A stretch of 64,000 nucleotides of DNA from Actinoplanes sp. NBRC 103695 (GCF_030269485.1 NZ_BSTL01000001.1:308892-372891); one strand, 5' to 3'; shown: positions 32,382 through 41,572, counted from the stretch's first letter. Made by a program: numbers and translations. Notes: generated from the sequence alone by a model not told the origin.

Positions 32382-32412
32382 AGCGGCGGCCTTGGCCTCC
32401 AGGGCCGCCGCT
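32382..32412. terminator. Perfect hairpin between convergent genes
   Basis: AGCGGCGGCC (32382-32391) and GGCCGCCGCT (32403-32412) form a 10-bp perfect stem with an 11-base loop. No U-tract is present. It may terminate transcription from either side. The remaining sequence 32244-32380 and 32413-32479 shows only two short direct copies of CAATCGCCGGT at about 32264-32286. Confidence 0.55.
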
Positions 32413-32479
32413 CACGATCTCGCCGGCGGTGGACGGGCGGCCGGGTGGCGGGCGCAAGACCTGCTCCGGCTCCATCGCC

Positions 32480-32600
32480 GGCGATCACCCCGAAGGCGAT
32501 ACCGTCGGCGATCACCCCCGAAGGCGAGACCGCCCGCGATCACACCAATGCGATACCGCCGGCGATCATCCCCGATGATGAGACCGTCGGCGATCTATCT
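32480..32600. repeat. 26-28 bp tandem array (four units plus partial)
   Basis: Units start at 32480, 32507, 32535, 32561 and 32589, each beginning GGCGATCA (or CGCGATCA) and ending GATACCGTC or GAGACCGCC. Units vary in length by 1-2 bases, so it is not coding. It ends 2 bases from the stop codon of the STAND regulator gene. Confidence 0.88.
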
Positions 32601-32602
32601 GT

Positions 32603-34759
32603 CTACAGGACCGGCTTGTCGACGCGGGCCAGGATCGACTCCGACCGTCGTCGCGCCGAGCGTGCCGCGGACGGGTCGCCGGCCGCCTCGTGCGCCTCCG
32701 CCAGATGCCGCAGCGCCTCGGCCTCCGAGTAGCGGTCGCCGAGGTCGCGGAAGACCTGCCGCGCCTCGTCGTGATGCTCCACCGCCCGCCGATGGTCGCC
32801 CAGCCCGGCGTAGGCACGGCCGAGCGTGTCCAGCGCGACCGCCTGCCCGTGCCGGTTGCTGACCGTGATGAACAGCTCGACCGCCCGCCGCGCGCTCTCC
32901 CGGGCCTCCGCCGCCTGCCCGAGCAGCGTGTGGCACCAGGCCATGCTGGTCAGCGCGTTCGCCACGCCCTCCACGTTGCCGACGCCCTCGAAGAGCGTGC
33001 GCGCCTCGGACAGCTGCGCGAACGCCTCGGCCTGCCGGCCCTGCTGCTGGGCCGCGTACCCGAGGCCGTGCCGGGAACGCGCCATCCCGAGCACGTCGCC
33101 GAGGCCGGTCGCCTGGTCGAGCGCGACGACCAGGTGGCCGCGGGCATCCTCGAAACGTTCCAGCCGGAACAGCGCCCGGGACAGCCCCCGGTGGGCGTGA
33201 TGCTCGCCGCGCGTGTCACCGGCCCGCCGCGCCGCGTCCAGGGCGGTCTCGTGGGCGTGCAGCAGGTCGTACCAGTGGCCGCGGCGCTGCATGAACGTGG
33301 TCAGCTGCCAGGCGAGCCGCCAGGCCCGGTCCGGGAAGCCCTCCTCGGCGGCCATGGTGACCAGGGCGAGCAGGTTGGCGCGCTCGGCGGCCAGCCAGGC
33401 GGTGGCCGTCTCGTCGTCGGCGAACAGGTCCGGTGGCGGCTCGTCGACCGGCTCGCGGAACGGTTCGAGGACCCGCGCGGCCGCGGAGGCCCACCGCAGG
33501 TGCGCGTCGAGGAGGCGGGCCCGGGCGGCGCGGATCGCCGCCGGGTCGTCGGTGCTCAGGCATTGTTCGCTCGCGTACGACCGGAGCAGGTCGTGCATCG
33601 TGTACCGCCCGGGCGCCCGTTCGGTGAGCAGCTGGGTCCGGATCAGCTCGGCCACCAGGTCGGCCGCCGGTCCACCGGCCAGCGCCTCGGCCACCATGAC
33701 CGGCGAGTCCGGCCCGGGGTTGAGGCTGAGCAGCCGGAAGAGCCGGGCGGCGTCGGGGGAGAGGATCCGGTACGACCAGGAGAACACGCTGCGCAGGTCG
33801 GTGTGCTCGTCGTCGCTGGCGAAGGCGGACATCCCGGCGGCCAGGTCGCCGGCCACCCGGCTGGCGGTGAGCATCGGCTCGGACACCAGCCGCCCGGCCA
33901 CCACGGCCAGGGCGAGCGGCAGCCGCTGGCAGCGGTCGACGATGGCCCGGACGGCGTCGGCCTGCCCGTCCAGGCGGTCCGCGCCGACCCGGCGGGTGAG
34001 CAGCCCGGCCGCGTCGCCGGCGCTGAGCATCTCCAGCCGGATCGGCCGGGCGCCGTCGGTGGCGACCAGCCCGTGCAGCGGGTTGCGGCTGGTCACCACG
34101 ACCACGCAGCCGGCCGTGCCGGGCAGCAGCGGGCGGACCTGGGCGGCGTCGCGGGCGTTGTCCAGCAGGATCAGGATCCGGCGGCCGGCCAGCACACTGC
34201 GGAACAGATTGAGCTGCGCCTCGGGCTCGGCGGGTACCGCGTTGGGCGCGACGCCGAGCGCGTCCAGGAACAGGCGTACCGCCTCGGCCGGCGGCACCAC
34301 CTCGCCGGGCCCGTACCCGCGCATGTTGACGTAGAGCTGGCCGTCCGGGAAGCGGTCGGCGGCGCGGTGGGCCCAGTGGACCGCGAAGCAGGTCTTGCCC
34401 ACGCCGGCCGGTCCGCTCACGGCCCACACGACCGGCAGCGGCGAGCCGGTGCCGGAGATGTCCAGCTGGGCGAGCTCGCCGCCGCGGCCGACGAAGACGG
34501 CGGTGTCGGCGGGCAACTGGGCCGGGCGGGGACGCGGCCGGATCGGGGCGTCGCCGGCCGTCATGACGAAGGCGGCGCGGTCGTCCCCGGTCAGGCCGAG
34601 GCCCTCGGCGAGTCGCCGGACGGTGGCGGGGCGCGGCCGTGCGATGCGGCCGGTCTCCAGGTCGCGGATGTTCCGCACGCTGACGCCGCTGTCGGCGGCG
34701 AGCTCCTCCTGGGTGAGTCCGCACCTGCGGCGGGCGGTCCGCAGTGCATGGCCGAACAC
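32603..34759 (-). CDS. STAND-type regulator: HTH, NB-ARC ATPase, TPR
   Basis: A 718-residue signal-transduction ATPase. Residues about 1-60 form an XRE-type HTH (LRTARRRCGLTQEELAADSGVSVRNIRDLETG). Residues 95-330 form an NB-ARC/AAA domain with Walker A SGPAGVGKTCFAVHWAH, Walker B RILILLDN and VVVVTSRN. From about residue 430 to the end are TPR repeats (LLHAHETALDAARRAGD, HHAHRGLSRALFRLERFEDA, ALDTLGRAYAGLGDHRRA). Such proteins in actinomycetes control secondary metabolism or stress genes by oligomerisation on ATP binding. The target is not evident. It is divergent from the YCII gene. Confidence 0.92.
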   Translation of the reverse strand: MFGHALRTARRRCGLTQEELAADSGVSVRNIRDLETGRIARPRPATVRRLAEGLGLTGDDRAAFVMTAGDAPIRPRPRPAQLPADTAVFVGRGGELAQLDISGTGSPLPVVWAVSGPAGVGKTCFAVHWAHRAADRFPDGQLYVNMRGYGPGEVVPPAEAVRLFLDALGVAPNAVPAEPEAQLNLFRSVLAGRRILILLDNARDAAQVRPLLPGTAGCVVVVTSRNPLHGLVATDGARPIRLEMLSAGDAAGLLTRRVGADRLDGQADAVRAIVDRCQRLPLALAVVAGRLVSEPMLTASRVAGDLAAGMSAFASDDEHTDLRSVFSWSYRILSPDAARLFRLLSLNPGPDSPVMVAEALAGGPAADLVAELIRTQLLTERAPGRYTMHDLLRSYASEQCLSTDDPAAIRAARARLLDAHLRWASAAARVLEPFREPVDEPPPDLFADDETATAWLAAERANLLALVTMAAEEGFPDRAWRLAWQLTTFMQRRGHWYDLLHAHETALDAARRAGDTRGEHHAHRGLSRALFRLERFEDARGHLVVALDQATGLGDVLGMARSRHGLGYAAQQQGRQAEAFAQLSEARTLFEGVGNVEGVANALTSMAWCHTLLGQAAEARESARRAVELFITVSNRHGQAVALDTLGRAYAGLGDHRRAVEHHDEARQVFRDLGDRYSEAEALRHLAEAHEAAGDPSAARSARRRSESILARVDKPVL

Positions 34760-34912
34760 GTCGTCCTCCCCTCCCGCTCATCGACGACCGTCACCCATCG
34801 TGCCGGTTCGACGGATCCCGAAGAAGTCCGGGGCGGATTCTCCTCGGGTATGTCGAGGAGCAGGCGGCGGCTCCGACCACCGGGCAGAGACACACCGATG
34901 AGGGAGCAGACG

Positions 34913-35284
34913 ATGCCGAAGTATCTGTTGATCCAGAACTACGAGGGTGGCCGCGGCTGTGACACGCCGATGGGCGAGTGGGACTCGGCGGACATCCGCG
35001 CGCACATCGACTTCCAGGTGGCGCTGAACGCCGAGCTGAGCGCGGCCGGGGAGCTGGTCGACGCGCAGGGCCTCGGCCAGACCGTGACCGTGGTCGTCTC
35101 GGACGGCGTGGGCACCGAGGCGACGGCGGCGCCGGCCGACGGCCGGGTGGCCGGGTACCGGCTGGTCGACGTGGTCTCGGTGGACCGGGCGCTGGAGATC
35201 GCCGCGCGGTGCAGCGCCGCGCCAGCGCAGGGCGGCCGCGCGATCCAGCAGCCGGTGGAGGTGCGCGAAGTTCTCAGCCACTGA
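34913..35284 (+). CDS. YCII-related (DGPF-type) protein
   Basis: A 123-residue cytoplasmic protein of the YCII-like superfamily. It starts MPKYLLIQNYEGG, has a helix with HIDFQVALNAELSAAGELVDAQGL (the conserved G-E-L-V/D..GL element), a strand region VAGYRLVDVVSVDRALEIAARCSAAP and EVREVLSH at the end. AGGGAG 6 bases before the ATG sets the start. In many actinomycetes such proteins are paired with an ECF sigma factor of the SigJ/ECF41 type; none is adjacent here. The function is unknown. Confidence 0.85.
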   Translation: MPKYLLIQNYEGGRGCDTPMGEWDSADIRAHIDFQVALNAELSAAGELVDAQGLGQTVTVVVSDGVGTEATAAPADGRVAGYRLVDVVSVDRALEIAARCSAAPAQGGRAIQQPVEVREVLSH

Positions 35285-35378
35285 TCTGAGCCATTGACGG
35301 GGATCGAATTCAGGGGTCCAATACCAGGAACTGTAAAGTCAGTTGCCGGTTATTCCCCCTGACCCAGGAGATCCCCAG

Positions 35379-36554
35379 ATGCGCAGACGCCGCGTACTCC
35401 TGGCGGCGGCGACCGCGGTCGCCGCCGCTCTGGCCAGCTTCGGCGTGCACGTGGCAGCCGAAGCCGCGCCAGCAACCTTCACCCACCCCGGTGTCCTGGT
35501 GAGCCGTCCCCAGCTCGACTTCGTCAAGGCGAAGGTCCAGGCCGGCGAGCAGCCGTGGCTGGGCGCCTACAACCAGATGATGGCCAGCCGTTACGCCTCG
35601 CTGTCCCGGGTGCCCGCCCCGCGCGCGACGGTCGAGTGCGGTCCCACCTCCAACCCCAATCTCGGGTGTACGGACGAGCGCGAGGACGCCATCGCCGCCT
35701 ACACCGACGCGCTGGCGTGGTACATCACCGGCAACGCGGCGTACGCGAGTAAGTCCATCGCCCTGATGGACGCCTGGTCGGCCACCATCCGCGAGCACAC
35801 CAACAGCAACGCCCACCTGCAGACCGGCTGGGCCGGCTCGGTGTGGCCCCGCGCCGCCGAGATCATCAAGTACACCTACAGCAGCTGGCCCAACCAGTCC
35901 CGCTTCGCCACCATGCTGCGCACCGTCTACCTGCCGGTGGTCATCGCCGGCGATTCCCGGACCGGGAACTGGGACCTGACCCTGGCCGAGGCCTCGATCG
36001 GCATCGCCGTGTTCCTCGAGGACAGGACCAGTTACGACCGTGCCGTCGCCCGGTTCCGGCTCGCCGCGCCCGCCTTCCTCTACGTCACCGCGGACGGCGT
36101 CCGGCCCGAATATCCGCCGGCCAGCAGCGTCGACACCCCCGCCGAACTCGTCGGCTTCTGGCACAACCAGTCCACCTGGACCGACGGGCACGCCCAGGAG
36201 ACCTGTCGCGACTTCGTGCACACCGGGTACGGGATCTCGGCCATCTCGCACATCGCCGAAACCACCCGTATCCAGGGCGGCGACCTCTACCCTGAACTGC
36301 AGGACAGGCTGCGCCACGCGCTCGGATTCCACACCAGGTTCGAGAACGGCACCGCCGTGCCCGGAGGTGTCTGCGGCGGCTCGGTGACCCTCGGCCTCGG
36401 CCCGGTCACCGAGGTCGGCTTCAACGCGCTGCACAACCGGATGGGCATCGGCATGGCCAACACCCAGACGTACACCGAGCGCAAGCGCCCGCAGGGGTCG
36501 AACAACCTCTTCATCGCGTGGGAAACACTGACCCACGCGAACAACCCGGCGTAG
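35379..36554 (+). CDS. Secreted alginate-lyase-family-like protein
   Basis: A 391-residue exported protein. The Arg-rich twin-basic signal sequence MRRRRVLLAAATAVAAALAS ends near EAAPA (residue about 30). The mature part is an all-helical domain with HPGVLVSRPQLDFVKAKVQAG at its beginning and LQTGWAGSVWPRAAEIIKYTY, NWDLTLAEASIGIAVFLED and FWHNQSTWTDGHAQETCRDFVHTGYGI later. This order is seen in the alpha/alpha-toroid alginate-lyase-like (PL5-type) family. GGAG 6 bases upstream supports the ATG at 35379. Substrate is probably an acidic polysaccharide; no catalytic assignment is made. Confidence 0.65.
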   Translation: MRRRRVLLAAATAVAAALASFGVHVAAEAAPATFTHPGVLVSRPQLDFVKAKVQAGEQPWLGAYNQMMASRYASLSRVPAPRATVECGPTSNPNLGCTDEREDAIAAYTDALAWYITGNAAYASKSIALMDAWSATIREHTNSNAHLQTGWAGSVWPRAAEIIKYTYSSWPNQSRFATMLRTVYLPVVIAGDSRTGNWDLTLAEASIGIAVFLEDRTSYDRAVARFRLAAPAFLYVTADGVRPEYPPASSVDTPAELVGFWHNQSTWTDGHAQETCRDFVHTGYGISAISHIAETTRIQGGDLYPELQDRLRHALGFHTRFENGTAVPGGVCGGSVTLGLGPVTEVGFNALHNRMGIGMANTQTYTERKRPQGSNNLFIAWETLTHANNPA

Positions 36555-36617
36555 CCGGGCAAATACGGGCTTGCCCCCCTTCTGTACCCTCTGCGCCCGG
36601 ACGTGAAGGAGACTCAG

Positions 36618-37628
36618 TTGGGTACAGGACGGGCGGCCCCCGCGGCTATCGCCCTCACGGCTTTCATCGCTCTCGGCGGGTGCACGTCATCCGCCGAGGG
36701 TGTGAATACGCCCGGGCTGGAAGCCCCCGGCACCGTGCTCACCACGGTCAAGCCGGTCCGGCAGGACGTGGTCAACAAGATCAGCCTGACCGGGAAGGTG
36801 GCCATCGACCCCGTCTTCGGGATCGTCGCCCCGCACGGCGGCGAGGTGCGCTACCTCGACAAGCGGCCGGGCACCACGCCGGTCAAGGAGGACACCTGGG
36901 TGGCCTCGGTGTGGCGGGACGGTCAGCGGACCGAGGTCGAGATCCCCAAGGGGTCGAAGCTGGCCGGGCGCCTCATGCCGGACCGCTCCACGGTCACCGA
37001 GGGCATGCCGATCATCTCCGCCAAGCACGGCGGGTACGGCGTCGTCGCGGAGATCGACAGCGCCCAGGCGTACCGGCTCAACGGCTCCGCGCAGACCGTA
37101 CGCGGTCAGATCAAGAACGGACCCGGACCCTTCACCTGCAAGCCCCTGGGCACCGTGGCCGCCCTGCCCGAAGGCACCATCCCGGAACCGCCGCCGCCCA
37201 CCGAGCCCACCCCCGGCCCCGGCGAGACCCAGAAGCAGGAGACCACGCCCGGCGAGCAGACCGAGCCCGCCGGCGGCTCCGAGTCGACCGGCCTGCGCCT
37301 GGTCTGCACCGCGCCGAAGAGCGTCAAGCTGATCAACGGCGCCGAGGTCACCCTCGAGGTCGTCACCGGCAAGGCCAGCAAGGCGTGGGTCCTGCCGATC
37401 GAGGCGGTCGCCGGCACCTCGGGCAAGGGCAAGGTCGACCTGGTCGACGACGGCCGTACGCGCAAGACCGTGGACGTCGTCCTCGGCCTCACCGACGGCC
37501 GGTACATCGAGATCAAGTCCGGCCTCGACGGCACCGAGACCGTCGCCGTCCCGGGCCCCGACATCGCCGACGCGCCGCCCGCCGCCGGTGGCGACCCGAA
37601 CGCCGTACCGTCCGGACCCGCCGGATGA
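36618..37628 (+). CDS. Lipoprotein adaptor (HlyD/MFP-like) of an ABC exporter
   Basis: A 336-residue envelope protein. The signal peptide has the lipobox ALGGC (Cys about residue 22). The following domain resembles a periplasmic adaptor (VTTVKPVRQDVVNKISLTGK, VAIDPVFGIVAPHGGEV), with a Pro/Glu/Thr-rich insert in the middle (EPPPPTEPTPGPGETQ) and the barrel-like end TRKTVDVVLGLTDGRYIEIKSGLDGTETVAV. GAAGGAG 6 bases upstream favours the TTG at 36618 over the GTG at 36603, which lies inside that ribosome site. The gene overlaps the ATPase by 4 bases. It bridges the permease and cell-wall side. Confidence 0.78.
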   Translation: MGTGRAAPAAIALTAFIALGGCTSSAEGVNTPGLEAPGTVLTTVKPVRQDVVNKISLTGKVAIDPVFGIVAPHGGEVRYLDKRPGTTPVKEDTWVASVWRDGQRTEVEIPKGSKLAGRLMPDRSTVTEGMPIISAKHGGYGVVAEIDSAQAYRLNGSAQTVRGQIKNGPGPFTCKPLGTVAALPEGTIPEPPPPTEPTPGPGETQKQETTPGEQTEPAGGSESTGLRLVCTAPKSVKLINGAEVTLEVVTGKASKAWVLPIEAVAGTSGKGKVDLVDDGRTRKTVDVVLGLTDGRYIEIKSGLDGTETVAVPGPDIADAPPAAGGDPNAVPSGPAG

Positions 37629-38314
37629 CCGCGCTGATCGAGCTGACCGGGATCGTCAAGACGCTCAAGGGCCAGAAGCAGCCGCGGACCATCCTGGACG
37701 GCGTCGAGATGCGCGTCGACCCCGGCGAGAGCGTGGCGATCGTGGGCCGCTCCGGCTCCGGCAAGAGCACCCTGCTCAGCGTCCTCGGCATCTTCGACCG
37801 GCCGGACGCGGGCACCTACCTGCTGCACGGCCAGGACATCAGCCGGATCCCCGAGCGCAAGGCCGCGAAGCTGCGCAGCGCCGAATTCGGCTTCGTGTTC
37901 CAGCGGTTCTTCCTGCTCAAGCACCTGACCGCCGCACAGAACGTGGCGATGGCCCTGGTCAACGGCCAGGGCTGGCTGCCCCGGCGGGAACGTAAGCGGC
38001 GGGTCATGGCGGCGCTCGACCAGGTCGGCATCGCGCAGCTGGCCAAGAGCAAGCCGACCAAGCTCTCCGGCGGCGAGCAGCAGCGCGTGGCGATCGCCCG
38101 CGCGCTGGTCCGCGAACCCAAGGTGCTGCTCGCCGACGAGCCGACCGGCGCCCTCGACCTGGAGACCGGCACGCTGGTGATCGAGGCGCTGCTGTCCGCC
38201 ACCGAGCGTGGCTGCGGGCTGGTGCTGGTCACCCACGACCGCGACCACGCCGCCCGGATGGGCCGTACCCTCGACCTGCACGACGGGGTCCTGACCGAGC
38301 GGGTGCCCGCATGA
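37625..38314 (+). CDS. ABC exporter ATPase (MacB/LolD-type)
   Basis: A 229-residue ATPase. Walker A is VGRSGSGKSTLLSVLG, FQRFFLLKHLTAAQNV is the Q-loop region typical of MacB/LolD, the signature is LSGGEQQRVAIARAL, Walker B is VLLADEPTGALD, and the switch His is in VTHD. It is the middle gene of the adaptor-ATPase-permease operon, overlapping both neighbours by 4 bases. Family members move macrolides, peptides or lipoproteins outward. Confidence 0.93.
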   Translation: MTALIELTGIVKTLKGQKQPRTILDGVEMRVDPGESVAIVGRSGSGKSTLLSVLGIFDRPDAGTYLLHGQDISRIPERKAAKLRSAEFGFVFQRFFLLKHLTAAQNVAMALVNGQGWLPRRERKRRVMAALDQVGIAQLAKSKPTKLSGGEQQRVAIARALVREPKVLLADEPTGALDLETGTLVIEALLSATERGCGLVLVTHDRDHAARMGRTLDLHDGVLTERVPA

Positions 38315-39570
38315 GGCGGCTCTCCGGCCGTGGCCGCTCCGCTCTGATCATCGGCGTGCAGGGCATCCGCGCCCGCAAGCTGCGCACCCTGCTCTCCATG
38401 GTCAGCCTGTTCCTCGGCGTGCTCGCGGTCGTCGTCGTGCAGGCCGGCGCCAGCATCGCCGAGAAGGCCATGTTCGCCGACATCGAACTGCAGCAGGGCG
38501 TCGAAGGCAGCAAGATCATCTACATGGGCGCCGAGCCCAAGACCACCGCCATCGTCAACGACGTCATCCAGGGCCGGGACGACGCGGTCGCGATGATCGG
38601 CATGCAGGCGATCATCGGCGAGGCCGGCGTCCGCCCGGTCAACGAGGGCGGCGCGCCGATCGGCGAGAACTGGGGCGGCGGCCCCGGCCCCGAGGCGGGC
38701 GGCGACCCGTCCGGCCAGGCGGTCGAGGTCCGGCTCAGCGCGCTGACCGGAGACGTACGCGCCTTCCGCCCGTTCCGTCCCCGCGACGGCCGGTGGCTCG
38801 ACTGGTCCACGACACCCTCGCTCGCACCGAAGCTCGTGCTCAACGAGGCCGCGGCCAAGGCGTTCCAGCAATATCACGTGCCCGCCCAGATGCGCCTCAA
38901 CGGCGGCCAGCAGACCGTCACACCCCAGTTCGTCGGCGTGGTCGACGACGCGAGCAGCACCCCCACCGCGTACGCCCGCCTCGACGAGGTCAACCGGTGG
39001 CTGGCACCCGCGGCCGGCCCCCAGAACGGCCCGAGCGGCGACCTGCAGGTGCTGCTGACCGCGTCCACGCCCGCCACCCAGGTGCTGCAGAAGCGGCTGA
39101 AGGCGGCCGGCACCGAGGCGTACGTGGAGACGGTCCGCTCCCGCGCGGAGATGGCCAAGGAGCTCCGGCTGATCCGCCTGGTGTTCCTGGCCATGGCCGG
39201 CCTCGTGCTGCTCATCGGCGTGGCCGGCATCCTCAACGTCGGACTGGCCAGCGTCGGCGAACGGGTGGAGGAGTTCGCCCTGCGCCGGGCGGTCGGCACA
39301 CCACGCCTGCTGCTGGCCGGCATCGTGCTCACCGAGACCCTGCTCACCGGCCTGTTCACAGCGGCCGCCGCGATCGGAGCGAGCGCCGGCGCACTGCGCC
39401 TGGTCAGCATGTTCCTCGGCGACCGCGAGCCGTTCCTGGCGGACGTCCAGTTCCCCTGGGACGCGGGCGTCGCGGGCATCATCGCCGGCCTGATCGCGGG
39501 CATCCTCGGCGGAGCGGTTCCGGCGTTGCGCGCGGCCGGCATCCCGATCGCGACGGTGATGCGCGCCTAG
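38311..39570 (+). CDS. ABC exporter permease (FtsX/MacB-type)
   Basis: A 419-residue permease. One helix near residue 30 (LLSMVSLFLGVLAVVVVQAG) is followed by a large extracytoplasmic domain (about 55-285) and three C-terminal helices (LVFLAMAGLVLLIGVAGILNV, LLLAGIVLTETLLTGLFTAAA, AGVAGIIAGLIAGILGGAVPALRA). EEFALRRAVGTPR after helix 2 is the FtsX coupling motif. The topology matches MacB-type efflux permeases. It forms a mechanotransmission exporter with the preceding ATPase and adaptor. Confidence 0.92.
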   Translation: MRRLSGRGRSALIIGVQGIRARKLRTLLSMVSLFLGVLAVVVVQAGASIAEKAMFADIELQQGVEGSKIIYMGAEPKTTAIVNDVIQGRDDAVAMIGMQAIIGEAGVRPVNEGGAPIGENWGGGPGPEAGGDPSGQAVEVRLSALTGDVRAFRPFRPRDGRWLDWSTTPSLAPKLVLNEAAAKAFQQYHVPAQMRLNGGQQTVTPQFVGVVDDASSTPTAYARLDEVNRWLAPAAGPQNGPSGDLQVLLTASTPATQVLQKRLKAAGTEAYVETVRSRAEMAKELRLIRLVFLAMAGLVLLIGVAGILNVGLASVGERVEEFALRRAVGTPRLLLAGIVLTETLLTGLFTAAAAIGASAGALRLVSMFLGDREPFLADVQFPWDAGVAGIIAGLIAGILGGAVPALRAAGIPIATVMRA

Positions 39571-39668
39571 GTCTTCTCCGCCGCTCAACCGGGGCCTGCG
39601 GAGGGCAGGACGCGCGTTAGGTCGTGTCTCGTGGATCAGCCAGGGCTGCGGCGTGGCCCAGAGCGCGC

Positions 39669-40586
39669 CTAGACGGGTGCCGGGAGTGCGGCGACCGTGT
39701 CGCGCAGGGAGCGCAGCAGGGCCTCGGTGAGCGGGTCGGGGCGGCGGCGCCGGGCGGTGACCGCGCCGACGTAGCGGGTCGGGCCGGGCGGCGTCAGCGG
39801 GACCGCGACCAGCCCGCCCTGGTCGGCGGCCAGCGCCACCTGCGGGATCATGCTGATGCCGACCTCGGCGCGGACCAGGGACTGGGCGAAGACGTAGTCG
39901 GTGCCACGGCACGCGACGCGGGGCTGGAAGCCGGCCATCGCCGCGTAGGGGTCGAGCGTGTCGCCCATCCCCAGGCAGCCGTGCACCCAGCGTTCCCCGG
40001 CCAGGTCGGCGATGCGCAGGGTGTCGCGGCCCGCGTACGGGTGGGTGGCCGGCAGCACGATGAACATCGGGTCGTCCATCAGCGGCGTCCAGATCAGCCC
40101 GGACCGGTCGCCGGGGCGGACCGGCGGCGGACCGTCGAAGTGGTAGACCAGCGCCAGGTCGGCGGTGCCGTTGCGGACCTGCGGCAGGCTGTCCTCGGGT
40201 TCCTGCTCCAGCACGGTGAACTCGACGCCGGGGCGTTCCGCGGCGAGGCGGCGCAGCGCGGCGGGCAGCAGCCGCTGACCGCCGCTGGTGAAGGTCGCGA
40301 CGGTCAACCGGTCGGTGCGGGCATGGGCGAGCCGGTCCAGGTCTTTTTCGGTACGGGTGAGCTCCGCGGTCACCGCCTCGGCGGTCTCGACGAGCAGCCG
40401 CCCCGCCTCGGTCAGTTCCACGCCGCGGGTGCTGCGTTCGACGACCGTCGCGCCGACCGTACGCTCGAGCGCACTGATCTGTTGAGAGACCGCCGACGGG
40501 GTGAGCCGGAGCTCGGCGGCGGCCCGGTTGAAGCTGCCGTGCCGGGCGACCGCCGCCAGGACCTGGAGCCGGCGCACGTCGATCAT
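39669..40586 (-). CDS. LysR-family transcriptional regulator
   Basis: A 305-residue LTTR. The winged HTH is at residues 1-60 (DVRRLQVLAAVARHGSFNRAAAELRLTPSAVSQQISALERTVG), followed by a two-subdomain effector-binding domain (DRLTVATFTSGGQRLLPAALRRLAAERPGVEFTVLE). It is divergent from the DMT exporter at 40658, a common arrangement for LTTR targets. Two direct copies of CTTAACACC, 32 bases apart, sit between the genes and are probable binding sites. Confidence 0.92.
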   Translation of the reverse strand: MIDVRRLQVLAAVARHGSFNRAAAELRLTPSAVSQQISALERTVGATVVERSTRGVELTEAGRLLVETAEAVTAELTRTEKDLDRLAHARTDRLTVATFTSGGQRLLPAALRRLAAERPGVEFTVLEQEPEDSLPQVRNGTADLALVYHFDGPPPVRPGDRSGLIWTPLMDDPMFIVLPATHPYAGRDTLRIADLAGERWVHGCLGMGDTLDPYAAMAGFQPRVACRGTDYVFAQSLVRAEVGISMIPQVALAADQGGLVAVPLTPPGPTRYVGAVTARRRRPDPLTEALLRSLRDTVAALPAPV

Positions 40587-40594
40587 CAGCTCTC

Positions 40595-40635
40595 CTTAAC
40601 ACCACACAAGCAAGTCCCCACTACCGCTTAACACC
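40595..40635. promoter_or_regulatory. Paired direct repeats in LysR/exporter divergent promoter
   Basis: CTTAACACC occurs at 40595-40603 and again at 40627-40635, i.e. 32 bases (about three helical turns) apart, covering most of the 71-bp gap. Regular phasing suits the two dimers of a tetrameric LysR protein. Confidence 0.5.
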
Positions 40636-40657
40636 GTACGCCGGAACCCTTGACCGT

Positions 40658-41572
40658 GTGAATCGTCGAGCGTGGTCCCTCTTCGTCCTGGTCTCCGTGC
40701 TGTGGGGCATCCCGTACCTGCTCATCAAGGTCGCCATCGTCGACCTGTCGCCGGGTCTCGTGGTCGCCGGCCGGGTCCTCATCGCCGCCCTCGTGCTGGT
40801 GCCGATCGCGGCGCGGCGTGGCTCGCTGACGGCGCTGCGCGGGCGGTACGGCACCGTGGCGGCGATCGCGGTCATCCACGTGGTGATCCCGTTCCTGCTC
40901 ATCACGTACGGCGAAACCCACATCTCCTCGTCGCTCACCGGCCTGCTCATCGCGATCGAGCCCGCGGCCATCGCCCTGCTCATGCTGCGCACCGAACCGC
41001 TGACCCGGGGCCGCGCCGCCGGTCTGGTCATCGGCTTCGCCGGGGTGGCGCTGCTGGTCGGGCTGGACGTCTCCGGCGACCGGCTGGGCCTGCTCGGCGC
41101 CGGGATGGTGCTGCTCGCGGCGATGAGTTACGCCGTCGCCACGATCCTGGTGCAGCGCCGCGCCGCGGGTCTGCCCCCGGAGGCGCTCGCGGCCGGCACC
41201 ACCACGGTCAGCGCGGTGCTGCTGGCGCCGGTCGGCCTGCTGACGTTGCCCGCCGAGCCGGTGCGGGCGTTGTCCTGGGCGGCCCTGATCGCGCTCGGCC
41301 TGCTGTGCACGGCGCTGGCGATGCTGGCCTTCTACGAGCTCATCGCGCTGGCCGGGTCGAGCCGGGCCGGGCTGGTCACGTACGCGAACCCGGTGGTGGC
41401 CGTGCTCCTCGGCGTGGTGCTGCTGAACGAGTCGTTCGGCGTACACATGGTCGCGGGTTTTGCCCTGGTCGCCGTCGGATGCTGGCTGTCCACGCGGCCC
41501 GGCCGTCAGGAGAGCCGGTCGGTGATCTCCTCGCGGATCGCGTCGGCCGAGGAACCGTCGGTCGTGAGGTAG
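40658..41572 (+). CDS. EamA/DMT-family exporter
   Basis: A 304-residue membrane protein with ten helices in two EamA repeats. It has LFVLVSVLWGIPYLLIKVAIVDLSPGLVVAGR (typical first helix with the WG motif), VIPFLLITYGETHISSSLTGLLIAIEPAAIALLM and YANPVVAVLLGVVLLNESFG in the C-terminal half. The GTG start at 40658 is preceded by CTTGAC 5 bases upstream. Its 3' end overlaps an odd minus-strand fragment. It probably exports a metabolite under control of the adjacent LysR protein; the substrate is unknown. Confidence 0.87.
   Translation: MNRRAWSLFVLVSVLWGIPYLLIKVAIVDLSPGLVVAGRVLIAALVLVPIAARRGSLTALRGRYGTVAAIAVIHVVIPFLLITYGETHISSSLTGLLIAIEPAAIALLMLRTEPLTRGRAAGLVIGFAGVALLVGLDVSGDRLGLLGAGMVLLAAMSYAVATILVQRRAAGLPPEALAAGTTTVSAVLLAPVGLLTLPAEPVRALSWAALIALGLLCTALAMLAFYELIALAGSSRAGLVTYANPVVAVLLGVVLLNESFGVHMVAGFALVAVGCWLSTRPGRQESRSVISSRIASAEEPSVVR

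Noticed and set aside
32690..34912. Long plus-strand frame opposite the STAND regulator
   Set aside because: The minus-strand protein has complete HTH, NB-ARC and TPR motifs; the plus frame is only the open upstream part of the small YCII gene.
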